Assembly: GCF_000214175.1 (NCBI RefSeq)
Contig: NC_015564.1
Location: forward strand, 992,001 to 1,056,000
DNA from: Hoyosella subflava DQS3-9A1
GTDB lineage: Bacteria > Actinomycetota > Actinomycetes > Mycobacteriales > Mycobacteriaceae
DNA: 64,000 bases
Reading direction: 5' to 3'
Of this stretch, positions 34,021-46,063 are shown one piece after another. Numbering within the stretch: position 1 is the first letter of the stretch; each line of letters opens with the position of its first letter. The translations under genes and the position numbers were made by a program. The notes beneath the pieces are model-generated. The model was not told the DNA's origin, did no database searches, and worked only from the letters and a program-made list of their open reading frames with translations.

Positions 34021-34607
34021 GGCGTGTCCGTAAATTCGGCAGCCGCATCGAGCAGCCAGTCCGCGAGGTACCGTGCGAACGAGGAGCGTACGAGAATCCG
34101 GTAATCGGTGCCGGTGCCGTCCATCGCCATGAGAATGACGCCCGCCTCGCCGAGCGCGGTCTGCGCAGCGGAGCCCAGTGCAAACACCTGGGGGTGCAGG
34201 TCGAGCGAACACCCTTTCGTCAGGATGTCGAGCGTGTGGGGGCCTCTCAAGCGCAATGTTGTTCGCTGGCCTGACACGTCGGTCGCGCTTCCGCCGTGTG
34301 CCGCCACGGCGGACCGCAATTCCTGTTCTTGCGCCACTGGCGACGCGGATGCGGAGGTGACGAGCCACTCTTCTGGCCCCACCCAAATGACGGCCGAATC
34401 GCTGTGCGTGGCATACGTACACGGAGTGACGGGGAGATCCACGCCGAGAACTTTCGCCGCGGCCGCACCACCCGGCCCTGACGGATCGACCCACAGCGTG
34501 GTCATCGTCGTGAAGGGCTCTTCAGTGATGTCCACGGACGGTGCGAGCTGAGCGAAACGCTCGCGCCAGGACTGCAGCGGACTGCGCGGTGTAAGTACAT
34601 CAGCCAT
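34017..34607 (-). CDS. soxG: Sarcosine oxidase gamma subunit
   Basis: Small subunit of heterotetrameric sarcosine oxidase, 196 residues, resembling a reduced GcvT-like fold. Features: VIWVGPEEWLV near residue 75, TDVSGQRTTLRLRGPHTLDILTK near 110-132, GTDYRILVRSSFARYLADWL near the C-terminus. ATG at 34607 with AAGGAG about 11 bases upstream, overlapping the soxA stop by 8 bases. Gene order B-D-A-G is the canonical one. Confidence 0.9.
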   Translation of the reverse strand: MADVLTPRSPLQSWRERFAQLAPSVDITEEPFTTMTTLWVDPSGPGGAAAAKVLGVDLPVTPCTYATHSDSAVIWVGPEEWLVTSASASPVAQEQELRSAVAAHGGSATDVSGQRTTLRLRGPHTLDILTKGCSLDLHPQVFALGSAAQTALGEAGVILMAMDGTGTDYRILVRSSFARYLADWLLDAAAEFTDTP

Positions 34608-37455
34608 CGCGGCGCGCTCCTTCCGGATCGACAAGAACAGAACTGGTGATTTCGACGGCGACGAGTTGTCCGTCGAGGGGGACGTGCACCACCTCGCCGA
34701 GGCGAGACTTGCCGGCCTTGACGAGCGCGAGGCCGAACGGTTTGCCGAGCGCGACGCTGTGATAGCTGGACGTCACATGCCCGAGCATCGGTACCGGTGG
34801 TGGCGGGAGCGCCCCGTCAGCCATGTGCTCGACTACTTGCGCCCCTTCGGGGATGAAAGTCAGCCCGTCGACCGGAACCACGCCGACGAGCTGTTTGCGC
34901 AGCGGGTTCTGGTTCTCAGGGCGTGCGAACGAGCGCTTCCCGACGAAGTCACGCTTCTTCTTCGACACCACCCAATTCATGCCGAGATCCTGGGGAGTGA
35001 CGGTCCCGTCGGTGTCTTGCCCGACGATGGGGTATCCCTTTTCAGCGCGCAGCACGTGCATCGTCTCCGTGCCGTACGGCGTGATGCCATACCGCTCGCC
35101 GGCGGCGATGAAGGTTTCCCACAGTGCCAGGGCATACCAGCTGCTGACATTGACTTCGAACGCGAGTTCGCCGGAAAAGCTGATGCGTGCCACCCGGACG
35201 GGAATACCGCCGAACGTCGTGTCGCGCCAGGCCATGAACGGGAAGTTCTCGTTGGACACGTCGAGATCGGGAAAGAGGTCTCCGACAAGTGCCCGCGACT
35301 TCGGGCCGACCACCGGGAACGTAGCCCACTGCTCGGTGACCGACGTCAATCGAACGCGCAGGTGCGGCCACTCGGTCTGCAGCCATTCCTCCATCCAGTC
35401 GAGGATCTTCGCTGCACCTCCTGTGGTCGTGAAGACCTGGAAGCGATCGTCAGCGAGACGCATCACCGTGCCATCGTCGATGACCATGCCGTCTACGCCG
35501 CACATCACGCCGTAGCGGACCATGCCCACCTTGAGGGTGCTCATCATGTTCGTGTACAGGAGGTCTAGCAGCGTGCCGGAATCTGGCCCTTGGACATCAA
35601 TTTTGCCCAGTGTCGATCCGTCGAGAATGCCGACATTCTTTCGCGCTGCGGCACACTCGCGAAGCACAGCCTCATGCATGTCTTCCCCAGCCTGCGGGTA
35701 GTAGCGCGGGCGTTTCCACTGTCCGACGTCTTCGAAGACCGCGCCGTGGGCGACGTGCCAGTCGTGCACGGCTGTCTCGCGTTCCGGGTCGAACAGGCTG
35801 CCGCGGCTACGGCCGGCGAGCGCGGCGAACGCGACCGGCGTGTACGGCGGGCGGAACGTCGTGGTACCTAGCTCCTGGATCGGCCGGCCGAGCAAGTCGG
35901 CGGTGATACCGGAGGCAATGATCCCCGAGGTTTTGCCCTGGTCGTGTGCGGTGCCGATCGTCGTGTAGCGCTTGATGTGCTCGACGGAGTGCAGTCCCGC
36001 ACCCACTGCGCGTGCCAGGTCGGCCACAGTGGCGTCCCGTTGCAGGTCGACGAACTGAGTGTCTTCGTGAGCGGGATCAGGTACTCGCCACAGCACGAGA
36101 GGTGTGCCGGAAACGTCGGCAGACGACGCTGAACCGACCGCCTGCAGTCCAACCGTGAAATTGAGCGTGGTGAGAGCGGCTGTCGCTGCAGCCTGCCCCT
36201 GGCGAAGGCACGCACCGAGCGTGAACACACCATTCGCCGATCCCGCGACAGCAAGCCCGGGGAGCTCCCCATCAGGCACGAAGGCTCCGAGTGTCTCATC
36301 GAAACGCAGTGCACCGCGAACCTGGCTGAAGAGATGGACTGCGGGATTCCAGCCACCGCTGACCAGCAGCACGTCGCACGCGATCGGAGCCTTGCGCTCC
36401 GCAGACGCTCGATCGGCAATGAGCGCGTGGGTGATGCGCTCTTGCCCCAGCGTGCCGGTCACCACGGAGCCTGCCTGAACGGCAATCCCGCGCTTCGCGC
36501 ATTCGTTCTGCCACTTCTTGGGCGCCTCGTCGCGAGCTTCGATGACAGCTCCGATGGTGACGCCCGCATCGTGGAGGTCGATCGCTGCCGCGTAGGCGCT
36601 GTCGTTGGTCGTGAACACAACGGCCTTCCGTCCGACAGTGACGCCGTAGCGGTGCAGGAACGTTCGCGCGCTATCCGCAAGCATGATGCCGGGACGATCG
36701 TTGTCGCTGAATACGATCGGGCGCTCATGCGCGCCGGTCGCAACGATGATCTGACGGGCGCGGATACGCCACACGCGCTGACGGCTCTGCGCGGCGGGTG
36801 CAGTGAAGCCGAGGTGGTCAGTTCGGCGCTCGACCGCGAGGACGAAGCCGTCGTCGTAGTTGCCGAATGCGGTGGTGCGCTGAAGGTGCAGCACCTCGGG
36901 GTAGGTAGCCAATTCAGCTGTTGCGGAACGCACCCACTCGAGCGCTGGCCTGCCGTCGATGAATTCGGGAGAGCCCAGCAGAGAGCCGCCCGGTTCGCTC
37001 TGCTCGTCGACGAGCACGACACGCGCGCCCGACCGGGCGGCAGTCAATGCGGCCGCGAGCCCGGCGGGACCGGCACCGACGATGAGTACGTCAGCGTGCG
37101 CGTGCTTGCTGTCATACCGTGCTGAGTCTGGTACCTCGGCGAGGCGTCCCTGGCCGGGGATTCCGCGCGCAACCAGACCGTCGTAGAGCTCGACTGTGGT
37201 CGCCAGCAGCATCGGCTCAGGGAAAGGCTCTTCGATCTGAATGAGCCCGCCCGTATCTTCTGCCCATGCGGCGGTGATACCGCGGGGACGGCCGAGCTTA
37301 ATGCTGCTGGTGATGTGGTGAATGCCGTGGGAGAGCAGCGCTGACGCGACTGTGTCACCGGGATGGCCGGTGAGTTCCTGGCCATTGAAGGTGAAGGTGT
37401 AGTGGGTGTGGCGGTCGATTCGGCCGCTCTCGGTGGTGCGGAATGGTGCGTTCAC
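34600..37455 (-). CDS. soxA: Sarcosine oxidase alpha subunit
   Basis: 951-residue large subunit. It binds NAD and delivers the formaldehyde unit from sarcosine to THF, giving methylene-THF. Order: an N-terminal ferredoxin-like fold without cluster Cys (TFNGQELTGHPGDTVASALL, then KLGRPRGI), a dinucleotide fold DVLIVGAGPAGLAAA near residue 120, a second nucleotide region, and a GcvT-type folate domain from about residue 570 to the end. Start at the GTG at 37455, overlapping the soxD stop (GTGA). An upstream extension is open but overlaps soxD. Works with SoxB, D and G. Confidence 0.94.
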   Translation of the reverse strand: MNAPFRTTESGRIDRHTHYTFTFNGQELTGHPGDTVASALLSHGIHHITSSIKLGRPRGITAAWAEDTGGLIQIEEPFPEPMLLATTVELYDGLVARGIPGQGRLAEVPDSARYDSKHAHADVLIVGAGPAGLAAALTAARSGARVVLVDEQSEPGGSLLGSPEFIDGRPALEWVRSATAELATYPEVLHLQRTTAFGNYDDGFVLAVERRTDHLGFTAPAAQSRQRVWRIRARQIIVATGAHERPIVFSDNDRPGIMLADSARTFLHRYGVTVGRKAVVFTTNDSAYAAAIDLHDAGVTIGAVIEARDEAPKKWQNECAKRGIAVQAGSVVTGTLGQERITHALIADRASAERKAPIACDVLLVSGGWNPAVHLFSQVRGALRFDETLGAFVPDGELPGLAVAGSANGVFTLGACLRQGQAAATAALTTLNFTVGLQAVGSASSADVSGTPLVLWRVPDPAHEDTQFVDLQRDATVADLARAVGAGLHSVEHIKRYTTIGTAHDQGKTSGIIASGITADLLGRPIQELGTTTFRPPYTPVAFAALAGRSRGSLFDPERETAVHDWHVAHGAVFEDVGQWKRPRYYPQAGEDMHEAVLRECAAARKNVGILDGSTLGKIDVQGPDSGTLLDLLYTNMMSTLKVGMVRYGVMCGVDGMVIDDGTVMRLADDRFQVFTTTGGAAKILDWMEEWLQTEWPHLRVRLTSVTEQWATFPVVGPKSRALVGDLFPDLDVSNENFPFMAWRDTTFGGIPVRVARISFSGELAFEVNVSSWYALALWETFIAAGERYGITPYGTETMHVLRAEKGYPIVGQDTDGTVTPQDLGMNWVVSKKKRDFVGKRSFARPENQNPLRKQLVGVVPVDGLTFIPEGAQVVEHMADGALPPPPVPMLGHVTSSYHSVALGKPFGLALVKAGKSRLGEVVHVPLDGQLVAVEITSSVLVDPEGARRDG

Positions 37456-37730
37456 GGTATCGCCGGCCTTTGCTCGTCGAGTCGGTAGACCTGGTGGAAT
37501 TTGTAGGTCGTGGTGTCGCGGATTGCGTTGAACCAGCGTCGGCACCCAGTGCTGTGGTACCAGCGTTCGGCGAACGGACCTTTGGGGTTGGCGCGGAAGA
37601 ATACGAAGTGCGCCCATTCCTCGTCGGTGAGCGTCTCGGGCTCGTCGGGGTAGGGCAGGTGTGCTTCCCCGCCGTAGTGGAACTCAGTTTCTTCCCGGGC
37701 GCCGCACCACGGGCACGTGATGAGTTGCAT
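37452..37730 (-). CDS. soxD: Sarcosine oxidase delta subunit
   Basis: 92 residues. Zinc-binding pattern: CPWCGAREETEFHYGG at the N-terminus and HSTGCRRWF near residue 60. ATG at 37730 has AAGGAG 6 bases upstream. It is 16 bases behind soxB and coupled to soxA. Confidence 0.93.
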   Translation of the reverse strand: MQLITCPWCGAREETEFHYGGEAHLPYPDEPETLTDEEWAHFVFFRANPKGPFAERWYHSTGCRRWFNAIRDTTTYKFHQVYRLDEQRPAIP

Positions 37731-37746
37731 GTCTGCTCCTTGTACG

Positions 37747-38979
37747 TCAGTGGGCGACCGCAGCGGCGCCATGCTCGTCTACGAGCGCGCCGGTGACGAA
37801 TCTGTCGAGGCTGAACGGGGCGATGTACGGATGAGGCTCGTCATTGGCGATCGTGTCGGCGAAGCACCAGCCGAGGCCGGGTGTCGCCTTAAATCCTCCA
37901 GTGCCCCAGCCACAGTCGAGGTACACGTTGTCGTAAGGCGTGCGCCCGACAATTGGTGAGGCGTCTGGGCAGACATCGACAATTCCGGCCCATGTGCGCA
38001 GCAGATGCGCGCGGGCGAACGCGGGGAACAGTTCGACCGCGGCGGCCATCTGGCGTTCGATGATGTGGAATGCGCCGCGCTGCCCGTACCCGTTGTACGA
38101 ATCGATGCCCGCCCCCATTACGAGTTCGCCCTTGTGTGCCTGCGAGACGTACACGTGGACGTGGTTCGACATCACAACCGTGGGGTGGACTGGTTCGAGG
38201 AGTTCCGACACGAGCGCCTGCAGTGGGTGACTCTGCAGCGGTGTGCGGAAACCGAGCATGTCCGTCAGCGTGGACGTGTGCCCGGCTGCGCACAGCGCGA
38301 CCTGTCCAGCCGCAATATCACCACGGGTGGTGCGGACACCGACGACCTTGTTGTCTTTCCGGATGAAGCCGGTGACGGCACAGTTCTGGATGATATCGAT
38401 GCCGGCTTCGTCGGCCCGTCGCGCGAAGCCCCACGCCACATAGTCGTGTTTGGCGATCCCCGCGCGTGGCTGATAGGTCGCACCGAGGACGGGGTACCGG
38501 ATATCGCTGGAGGTGTTGACGACCGGGCAGAGCTTCTTCACCTCGTCGGGGCCGACCCATTGCGCGTCGATTCCGTTGAGCTTGTTGGCCTCAACGCGCC
38601 GGACGCTGTCGCGAACGTCCTGCAGGGTGTGCGCGAGGTTGAGCACTCCACGCTGGCTGAAAAGAATGGGGTAGCCGAGGTCTTCTTCGAGGCCTTCCCA
38701 CAGCTTGAGGGAATGCTCGTAGATGCCTGCGCTCTCGTCCCACAGGTAGTTGGAACGGATAATTGTCGTGTTGCGGGCCATGTTCCCGCCCGCAAGCCAG
38801 CCTTTTTCGAGGACTGCGACGTTGGTGATGCCGTGGTTCTTCGCGAGGTAGTGGGCGGTTGCCAGGCCGTGCCCGCCGCCACCGATAATGACGACGTCGT
38901 ATGCCTTCTTGGGTTCAGGATTCCGCCACAGGAATTCTGGATGGTCTGGCAGGTGGGCGCCGGGGGGCTGGGACGTCAT
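37747..38979 (-). CDS. soxB: Sarcosine oxidase beta subunit
   Basis: 410-residue flavoprotein that oxidises sarcosine to glycine plus a one-carbon unit. FAD fold [18 protein letters not shown] near residue 30; the His of [13 protein letters not shown] (about residue 175) is where heterotetrameric enzymes attach FMN covalently. [14 protein letters not shown] near the C-terminus closes the FAD site. The ATG overlaps the glyA stop. The first of the four subunit genes. Confidence 0.95.
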   Translation of the reverse strand: MTSQPPGAHLPDHPEFLWRNPEPKKAYDVVIIGGGGHGLATAHYLAKNHGITNVAVLEKGWLAGGNMARNTTIIRSNYLWDESAGIYEHSLKLWEGLEEDLGYPILFSQRGVLNLAHTLQDVRDSVRRVEANKLNGIDAQWVGPDEVKKLCPVVNTSSDIRYPVLGATYQPRAGIAKHDYVAWGFARRADEAGIDIIQNCAVTGFIRKDNKVVGVRTTRGDIAAGQVALCAAGHTSTLTDMLGFRTPLQSHPLQALVSELLEPVHPTVVMSNHVHVYVSQAHKGELVMGAGIDSYNGYGQRGAFHIIERQMAAAVELFPAFARAHLLRTWAGIVDVCPDASPIVGRTPYDNVYLDCGWGTGGFKATPGLGWCFADTIANDEPHPYIAPFSLDRFVTGALVDEHGAAAVAH

Positions 38980-40301
38980 CGGGCTGCCTCCGTGAGATCA
39001 GGGTAGAGCGGGAACTGGGCTGCGAGAGTGCTGACACGTTCTCGGAGACCGTCGAGGGCGGCAGAGTCCGTGTCCGGCCGCAGCGCGATGCTGAGGATGT
39101 CGGCTACTTCGGTGAACGCTTGGCGGGTGAATCCGCGGGTCGCGAGCGCTGGCGTGCCGATGCGAACTCCGGAACTCACCATCGGTGGTCGGGGATCGAA
39201 GGGAACGGCGTTGCGGTTGACGGTGATCCCTACGTGGTGCAGGCGGTCCTCGGCCTGCTTGCCGTCCAGTTCGGATGTTCGCAGGTCGACCAGGACGAGG
39301 TGCACGTCGGTTCCGCCGCTGACCACATTGATTCCCGCTGCGCGCGAGTCGTCTGCCAGCAGTCGTTCCGCGATGATTGCCGCACCGTCGAGTGTGCGCT
39401 GCTGGCGCTCCTGAAACTCAGGCTCGGCGGCGAGCTTGAAGGCGACGGCCTTTGCCGCGATGACGTGTTCGAGTGGGCCGCCCTGCTGGCCGGGAAAAAC
39501 TGACGAGTTGAACTTCTTGGCCAGGTCTTTGTCGTTTGTGAGGATGAAGCCGCCCCGCGGTCCGCCGAGCGTCTTGTGCGTGGTGGACGTGACGACATGG
39601 GCGTGGGGAACAGGGGAGGGATGAAGGCCTGCTGCGACGAGTCCAGCGAAGTGTGCCATGTCGACCATCAGGTATGCGCCGACCTCGTCGGCGATCCGGC
39701 GGAAGGCCGCGAAATCGAGCTGGCGAGGGTAAGCGGACCAGCCGGCGAGGATCAGCTTCGGGCGATGCTCGCGGGCGAGGCGCTCCACCTCATCCATGTC
39801 GACGACGTGGTCGTCTTCGCGAACGTGGTATGCGGCGACGTTGTAGAGCTTTCCGGAGAAGTTGAGCTTCATCCCGTGGGTCAGGTGGCCGCCGTGGGCG
39901 AGTGCCAGGCCGAGGATCGCATCTCCGGGCTCGAGAAGCGCCGACATCGCGGCAGCGTTGGCCTGGGCGCCAGAGTGTGGCTGAACGTTCGCGTACTCGG
40001 CGCCGAAGAGTGACTTCAGGCGGTCGATGGCAAGCTGCTCGATGACATCGACGTGCTCACACCCACCGTAGTAACGGCGCCCGGGGTAACCCTCGGCGTA
40101 CTTGTTGGTAAGTACTGATCCTTGCGCCTGCATGACTGCGAAAGGCGCGAAGTTCTCACTGGCGATCATCTCGAGCGTCTCCTGCTGTCTGCGCAACTCA
40201 GCCGAGATCGCCTGATGAACATCAGGATCTAGCGTGGCAAGCGGATAGCTCAGGGTGGGGTTGGAGATCGCGTTGGTGAGTTCGTCGGTCTGCACAGTCA
40301 T
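38976..40301 (-). CDS. glyA: Serine hydroxymethyltransferase
   Basis: PLP enzyme that here most likely runs glycine + methylene-THF to serine + THF, capturing both products of sarcosine oxidase. It has 441 residues. PLP lysine in [15 protein letters not shown] (about residue 243); substrate segments MIASENF and [15 protein letters not shown] near the N-terminus. ATG at 40301 with GAGGGG 8 bases upstream; the open frame beyond it contains the promoter. It leads the sox operon. A general housekeeping copy is expected elsewhere in the genome. Confidence 0.96.
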   Translation of the reverse strand: MTVQTDELTNAISNPTLSYPLATLDPDVHQAISAELRRQQETLEMIASENFAPFAVMQAQGSVLTNKYAEGYPGRRYYGGCEHVDVIEQLAIDRLKSLFGAEYANVQPHSGAQANAAAMSALLEPGDAILGLALAHGGHLTHGMKLNFSGKLYNVAAYHVREDDHVVDMDEVERLAREHRPKLILAGWSAYPRQLDFAAFRRIADEVGAYLMVDMAHFAGLVAAGLHPSPVPHAHVVTSTTHKTLGGPRGGFILTNDKDLAKKFNSSVFPGQQGGPLEHVIAAKAVAFKLAAEPEFQERQQRTLDGAAIIAERLLADDSRAAGINVVSGGTDVHLVLVDLRTSELDGKQAEDRLHHVGITVNRNAVPFDPRPPMVSSGVRIGTPALATRGFTRQAFTEVADILSIALRPDTDSAALDGLRERVSTLAAQFPLYPDLTEAAR

Positions 40302-40337
40302 TTGGTTGCCCCTCTGAAGGATCAGAAACAGATATAC

Positions 40338-40347
40338 TGATATATCA
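40338..40347. promoter_or_regulatory. Palindrome TGATATATCA in the glyA-gntR intergenic region
   Basis: Perfect 10-base palindrome. The surrounding 13 bases ACTGATATATCAA recur exactly at 45076-45088, in front of dimethylglycine oxidase 2. Its location between glyA and a divergent GntR gene makes it the likely operator of that regulator. It may overlap the glyA promoter. Confidence 0.6.
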
Positions 40348-40405
40348 ACGTTGTTGTAGAGTAAGGTTAGTGCGAGAGTTAGGTCAAGGGTTATAGGGGA
40401 TGAGA

Positions 40406-41077
40406 ATGAAATTGGCGCAGTCGACACTCCTAGACGCGTTGCCCGCTGCGGGTACACACGCTGACCGGGCCTACGAAATCGTGCGCGAGCGACTCATCAT
40501 GCTGGACATCCGGCCAGGTGAACCCATCAATGATGATCGCCTCGCAGACGAGATGGGATTCGGGCGGACGCCGGTACGAGAGGCGCTCAAGCGACTCGAA
40601 CGGGAGCGCCTTGTCGTCGCCTACCCGCGGCGCGGTACTTTCGCGACCGGCGTTGATATGACTGACCTATCCGATATTTCTGAGATCCGGAAGCAGCTCG
40701 AGCCGTCAGCCGCCGCGCGTGCCGCACGGTCTGCCTCGCTGGAAACCCGTGACCGGCTCTCCGCGCTCGCGGACGAAATCGCGGACATCAGCCCAGACGA
40801 GGATCCGCGCGAGGTTCTGCGCAAAGACATCCGCGTACACCGCGAAATCTACCGGGCAGCCGGCAACCCGTATCTCGAAGACATCCTCGTCAGCCTTGAC
40901 TCCCACGCCACCCGGATCTGGTGCCTCTTCCTCGACCGCCTGCCTGACGTCGCGAGCCATGTCGTCGAGCACGTCGCGTTGCTGCGGGCCATCGTCGATG
41001 GGGACGAGGAGACAGCAGCGAAACTGACGCTGTCACACGTCTCAGGTTTCGAGCAGGCGATCCGCAGTCTGTTGTAA
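40406..41077 (+). CDS. GntR-family (FadR/FCD subfamily) regulator
   Basis: 223 residues: N-terminal winged HTH ([46 protein letters not shown], stretch at residues about 22-70) and an all-helical FCD ligand domain with the metal-type pattern around [18 protein letters not shown] and [12 protein letters not shown]. Start ATG at 40406 with AGGGG 6 bases upstream; an ATG at 40400 is too close to it. It is divergent from glyA-sox, so it probably senses an intermediate of that pathway. It converges with and overlaps the methyltransferase gene by 36 bases. Confidence 0.85.
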   Translation: MKLAQSTLLDALPAAGTHADRAYEIVRERLIMLDIRPGEPINDDRLADEMGFGRTPVREALKRLERERLVVAYPRRGTFATGVDMTDLSDISEIRKQLEPSAAARAARSASLETRDRLSALADEIADISPDEDPREVLRKDIRVHREIYRAAGNPYLEDILVSLDSHATRIWCLFLDRLPDVASHVVEHVALLRAIVDGDEETAAKLTLSHVSGFEQAIRSLL

Positions 41078-41488
41078 GAACGCCTCAGCAGCTCCGTCCA
41101 CGATCAGGCTTCCGGCTGGTGTCAGTGCGGCGGCAATCCTGTCCAGCGCCCGTTCAGCCAGCTCGGGGTGGCGTCCATCGAGCGCGCCCACTCGTACCGC
41201 GAATGCCAGATCGAAACGCGGCTCATCGTCGGCCAATTCGAACATTTCGATTTCGGTATGACGGTAGCTCAGCCGTCCCGACGCGATCTCAGGCTGAGAT
41301 TTCGCAATAGCGGTTGCAATCGCTTTGGCGGAACGATCGATGGCCAGGATGCGTCCGCCTTCGATGCGCCGCGCGACCTCGCGAGCTGCGGCTCCGGTTC
41401 CACAGCCTATTTCCAGCACGCGTATCCCCGGCCTTAGTGGCAGCGAGTCAACGATTGCGCTGAGCCGGGGTGACGGTTTCGTGCCCAT
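41042..41488 (-). CDS. Small SAM-dependent methyltransferase-like protein
   Basis: 148 residues of class I fold. SAM motif VLEIGCGTGAAAREVARRI near residue 24, then ILAIDRS and FDLAFAVRVGALDG. It is short: only a core Rossmann domain. The substrate is unknown. It overlaps the 3' end of gntR on the other strand by 36 bases, so the gene pair is convergent and tightly packed. No ribosome-binding site of note was seen before the ATG. Confidence 0.7.
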   Translation of the reverse strand: MGTKPSPRLSAIVDSLPLRPGIRVLEIGCGTGAAAREVARRIEGGRILAIDRSAKAIATAIAKSQPEIASGRLSYRHTEIEMFELADDEPRFDLAFAVRVGALDGRHPELAERALDRIAAALTPAGSLIVDGAAEAFLQQTADRLLET

Positions 41489-41581
41489 GCGACGACGGTA
41501 ACTTCACGGCTTAGCTGCCTGAAGAGCATGTATCGCATTCAGCACGAATGGTCAACTGTCAGTCTCAGTTCTCGTGCCAAA

Positions 41582-41622
41582 GCTGTGTGGGCGGCCCCTG
41601 ATATCGGGACCGCCCACACAGC
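41582..41622. terminator. Strong stem-loop downstream of purU
   Basis: 17-base arms GCTGTGTGGGCGGCCCC and GGGACCGCCCACACAGC pair at 16 of 17 positions around a 7-base loop. It sits 18 bases after the purU stop, with a short T run on the minus strand, so it is probably the terminator of dmg2-purU. Confidence 0.7.
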
Positions 41623-41639
41623 TCGCGCGCGAGTTCGTA

Positions 41640-42488
41640 CTAGTTGAACACCACCGTCCGTTGCCCATCGAAGAGCACGCGGTGCTCGCAGTGCCAGCGC
41701 ACGGCCCGCGACAGCGCTAGGGCCTCCGCATCCTGGCCCACTGTCGCTAGCCGAACGGGAGCATAGGAGTGGTCGATCCGGATTACCTCTTGCTCGATAA
41801 TCGGTCCTTCGTCGAGATCGGACGTCACATAGTGGGCTGTCGCCCCGACTAGCTTGACGCCGCGGTTGTACGCCTGGTGGTAGGGCTTTCCGCCCTTAAA
41901 CCCGGGCAGGAACGAATGGTGGATATTGATTGCCCGTCCATACAGCGCCTTGCACACATCGTCGGAAAGCACCTGCATGTACCGGGCGAGCACGACCAGA
42001 TCAGCACGGAATTCATCCACGAGTCGGAGCAGTTCGGCCTCGGCCTCGGCCTTCGTGTCCCGCGTGACGGGGACGTGGATGAACGGTAATCCCGCAGCTT
42101 CAGCCATCGGCCGAAGGTCGGGATGATTCGATACCACCGCGACGAGTTCCCCACCCAAAGCGCCTGAGCGCCAGCGGAAGATCAGGTCGTTGAGGCAATG
42201 GCCCATCCGGGAAACCATGACGAGCACACGAGGCGCATCGCTATTGTGGAATTCGTATTCCATGCCGAATGATGTCGCTGTCTCCGCGAAAGACTCGGTG
42301 AGTGTCTGCACGTCAATGTCGTCTGTCGAGACGAATGAGGTTCGCAGGAAGAATGCGCTATTGGGGTTGTCATCGAACTGTTTGTGTTCGGTGATGTCGC
42401 AGTTGTGCTGGAAAAGGAACGCGCTGACTGCCCGGATGATCCCGGGCCGATCAATGCAGCGCAGCGTCAGTGTGAACGTGTTGGGCAT
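41640..42488 (-). CDS. purU: Formyltetrahydrofolate deformylase
   Basis: Hydrolyses 10-formyl-THF to THF and formate, so it regenerates free THF when one-carbon units are in excess. 282 residues: N-terminal ACT domain (about 5-85) and C-terminal formyltransferase fold with INIHHSFLPGFKGGKPYHQA, then AHYVTSDLDEGPII. It follows dimethylglycine oxidase 2 by 18 bases in the same operon. Together with FolD it gives a route from methylene-THF to formate. No formate dehydrogenase is in the window. Confidence 0.95.
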   Translation of the reverse strand: MPNTFTLTLRCIDRPGIIRAVSAFLFQHNCDITEHKQFDDNPNSAFFLRTSFVSTDDIDVQTLTESFAETATSFGMEYEFHNSDAPRVLVMVSRMGHCLNDLIFRWRSGALGGELVAVVSNHPDLRPMAEAAGLPFIHVPVTRDTKAEAEAELLRLVDEFRADLVVLARYMQVLSDDVCKALYGRAINIHHSFLPGFKGGKPYHQAYNRGVKLVGATAHYVTSDLDEGPIIEQEVIRIDHSYAPVRLATVGQDAEALALSRAVRWHCEHRVLFDGQRTVVFN

Positions 42489-42506
42489 GACTTGTCTCCT
42501 CGCCTG

Positions 42507-45032
<2,526 letters not shown>

Positions 45033-45077
45033 TCAGAAGCGCTGGTGTTGTCTAGCGAACGAGATTAGATCTACAAC

Positions 45078-45087
45078 TGATATATCA
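45078..45087. promoter_or_regulatory. Palindrome TGATATATCA upstream of dimethylglycine oxidase 2
   Basis: Second exact copy of the glyA-gntR palindrome, in the 284-base gap between dmg2 and iclR2. The rest of the gap shows no gene and no strong stem-loop apart from the small repeat at 45220-45234. Confidence 0.6.
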
Positions 45088-45219
45088 ATACAGTAAGTCT
45101 GATACTTTCACGCGTCAACCCCCTAACCAGCACTGATTTCGGTGGGTTCTCCGCCGCTGTCGCAGGATGTGTGGCGTCAGGTATGGGCGTGGGAGGGTGT
45201 GCATTTTGTTACAGGCTTA

Positions 45220-45234
45220 TTTCAATGGTTGAAA
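45220..45234. promoter_or_regulatory. Short palindrome TTTCAA-TGG-TTGAAA before iclR2
   Basis: Perfect 6-base arms with a 3-base spacer, 22 bases upstream of the iclR2 ATG. Possible autoregulatory site of that IclR protein. It does not resemble the TTTGTTGCG palindromes. Confidence 0.35.
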
Positions 45235-45256
45235 TGTCGGGTATCGTGGGACGAAT

Positions 45257-46048
45257 ATGACTGAAATCGCTGGGGATGGGGACACGCGGACCGCAAGTGC
45301 CGTGCAGTCGGTCGATCGTGCCTTGGTGATCTTGGAGATTGTGGCCAGGCTTGGCGAAGCGCGTGTCACTGACGTCGCAGCAGAGCTCGGCGTACACAAG
45401 TCCACGGCGTCCCGGCTCATATCTGCCCTCGAGTCACGGGGATACCTCGCGCAAGCGCACAACCGGGGGCGGGTTCAGCTGGGACGGTCTATTGTCCGCC
45501 TCGCTAGGTCAGCGGACACAGACGGTGATCTGGTCCGCCATAGCCAGCAGTTCTGCACGAATCTTGCCGAAGAGGTCGGAGAGACCGTCAATGTTTCCGT
45601 ACGCGAGGGTGACCGGGCTGTGTGCGTGGTGAAGGCAGACGGGCCGTCGGGAGTTGCGGCATACACGTGGGTTGGGCAGAGTGGTCCCGCTTACGCGACA
45701 TCCAGCGGCAAACTTCTTCTCGCCGAATTGCCAGAAGCGGAACTCCATGAGTGTCTCGCTGCCGGTTTGACCGCGCTCACACCGCAAACGGTCACGGACA
45801 TGTCTGAACTAACCCGGGTCCTCAAATTCGTGCGTGCGCGCGGTTGGGCAGAGTCGGAGGAGGAACTGGAGGCCGGGCTTAATGCCGTCTCGGCCCCAAT
45901 TTACGATCACACGGCGAAAGTCATCGCCGCGCTGAGCGTTTCAGGACCCGCCTACAGGTTGAAAGCAGAAGATTTCGAGCCGGTCGCGAGGTCAGCGCAG
46001 GCAGTAGCCGCGCAGATCAGCAACCGGCTCGGTTATCAGTCCGCATAA
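45257..46048 (+). CDS. IclR-family transcriptional regulator 2
   Basis: 263 residues: winged HTH (VTDVAAELGVHKSTASRLISALESRG, residues about 37-62) and IclR effector domain with YATSSGKLLLAEL and GLNAVSAPIYDHT. ATG at 45257. It stands between dmg2 and the second reductase gene, with which it converges (15-base gap). Similar in build to the IclR proteins at 12479 and 47843, suggesting that the regulator was duplicated along with the catabolic genes. Target and effector unknown. Confidence 0.87.
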   Translation: MTEIAGDGDTRTASAVQSVDRALVILEIVARLGEARVTDVAAELGVHKSTASRLISALESRGYLAQAHNRGRVQLGRSIVRLARSADTDGDLVRHSQQFCTNLAEEVGETVNVSVREGDRAVCVVKADGPSGVAAYTWVGQSGPAYATSSGKLLLAELPEAELHECLAAGLTALTPQTVTDMSELTRVLKFVRARGWAESEEELEAGLNAVSAPIYDHTAKVIAALSVSGPAYRLKAEDFEPVARSAQAVAAQISNRLGYQSA

Positions 46049-46063
46049 AGCGTGCACTCCAGG

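Noticed and set aside
33607-34494. A 295-residue protein extending the H-like gene upstream
   Set aside because: The extra 158 residues lie over soxG in another frame and are Arg-rich; the ATG at 34020 overlapping the soxG stop is the natural start.
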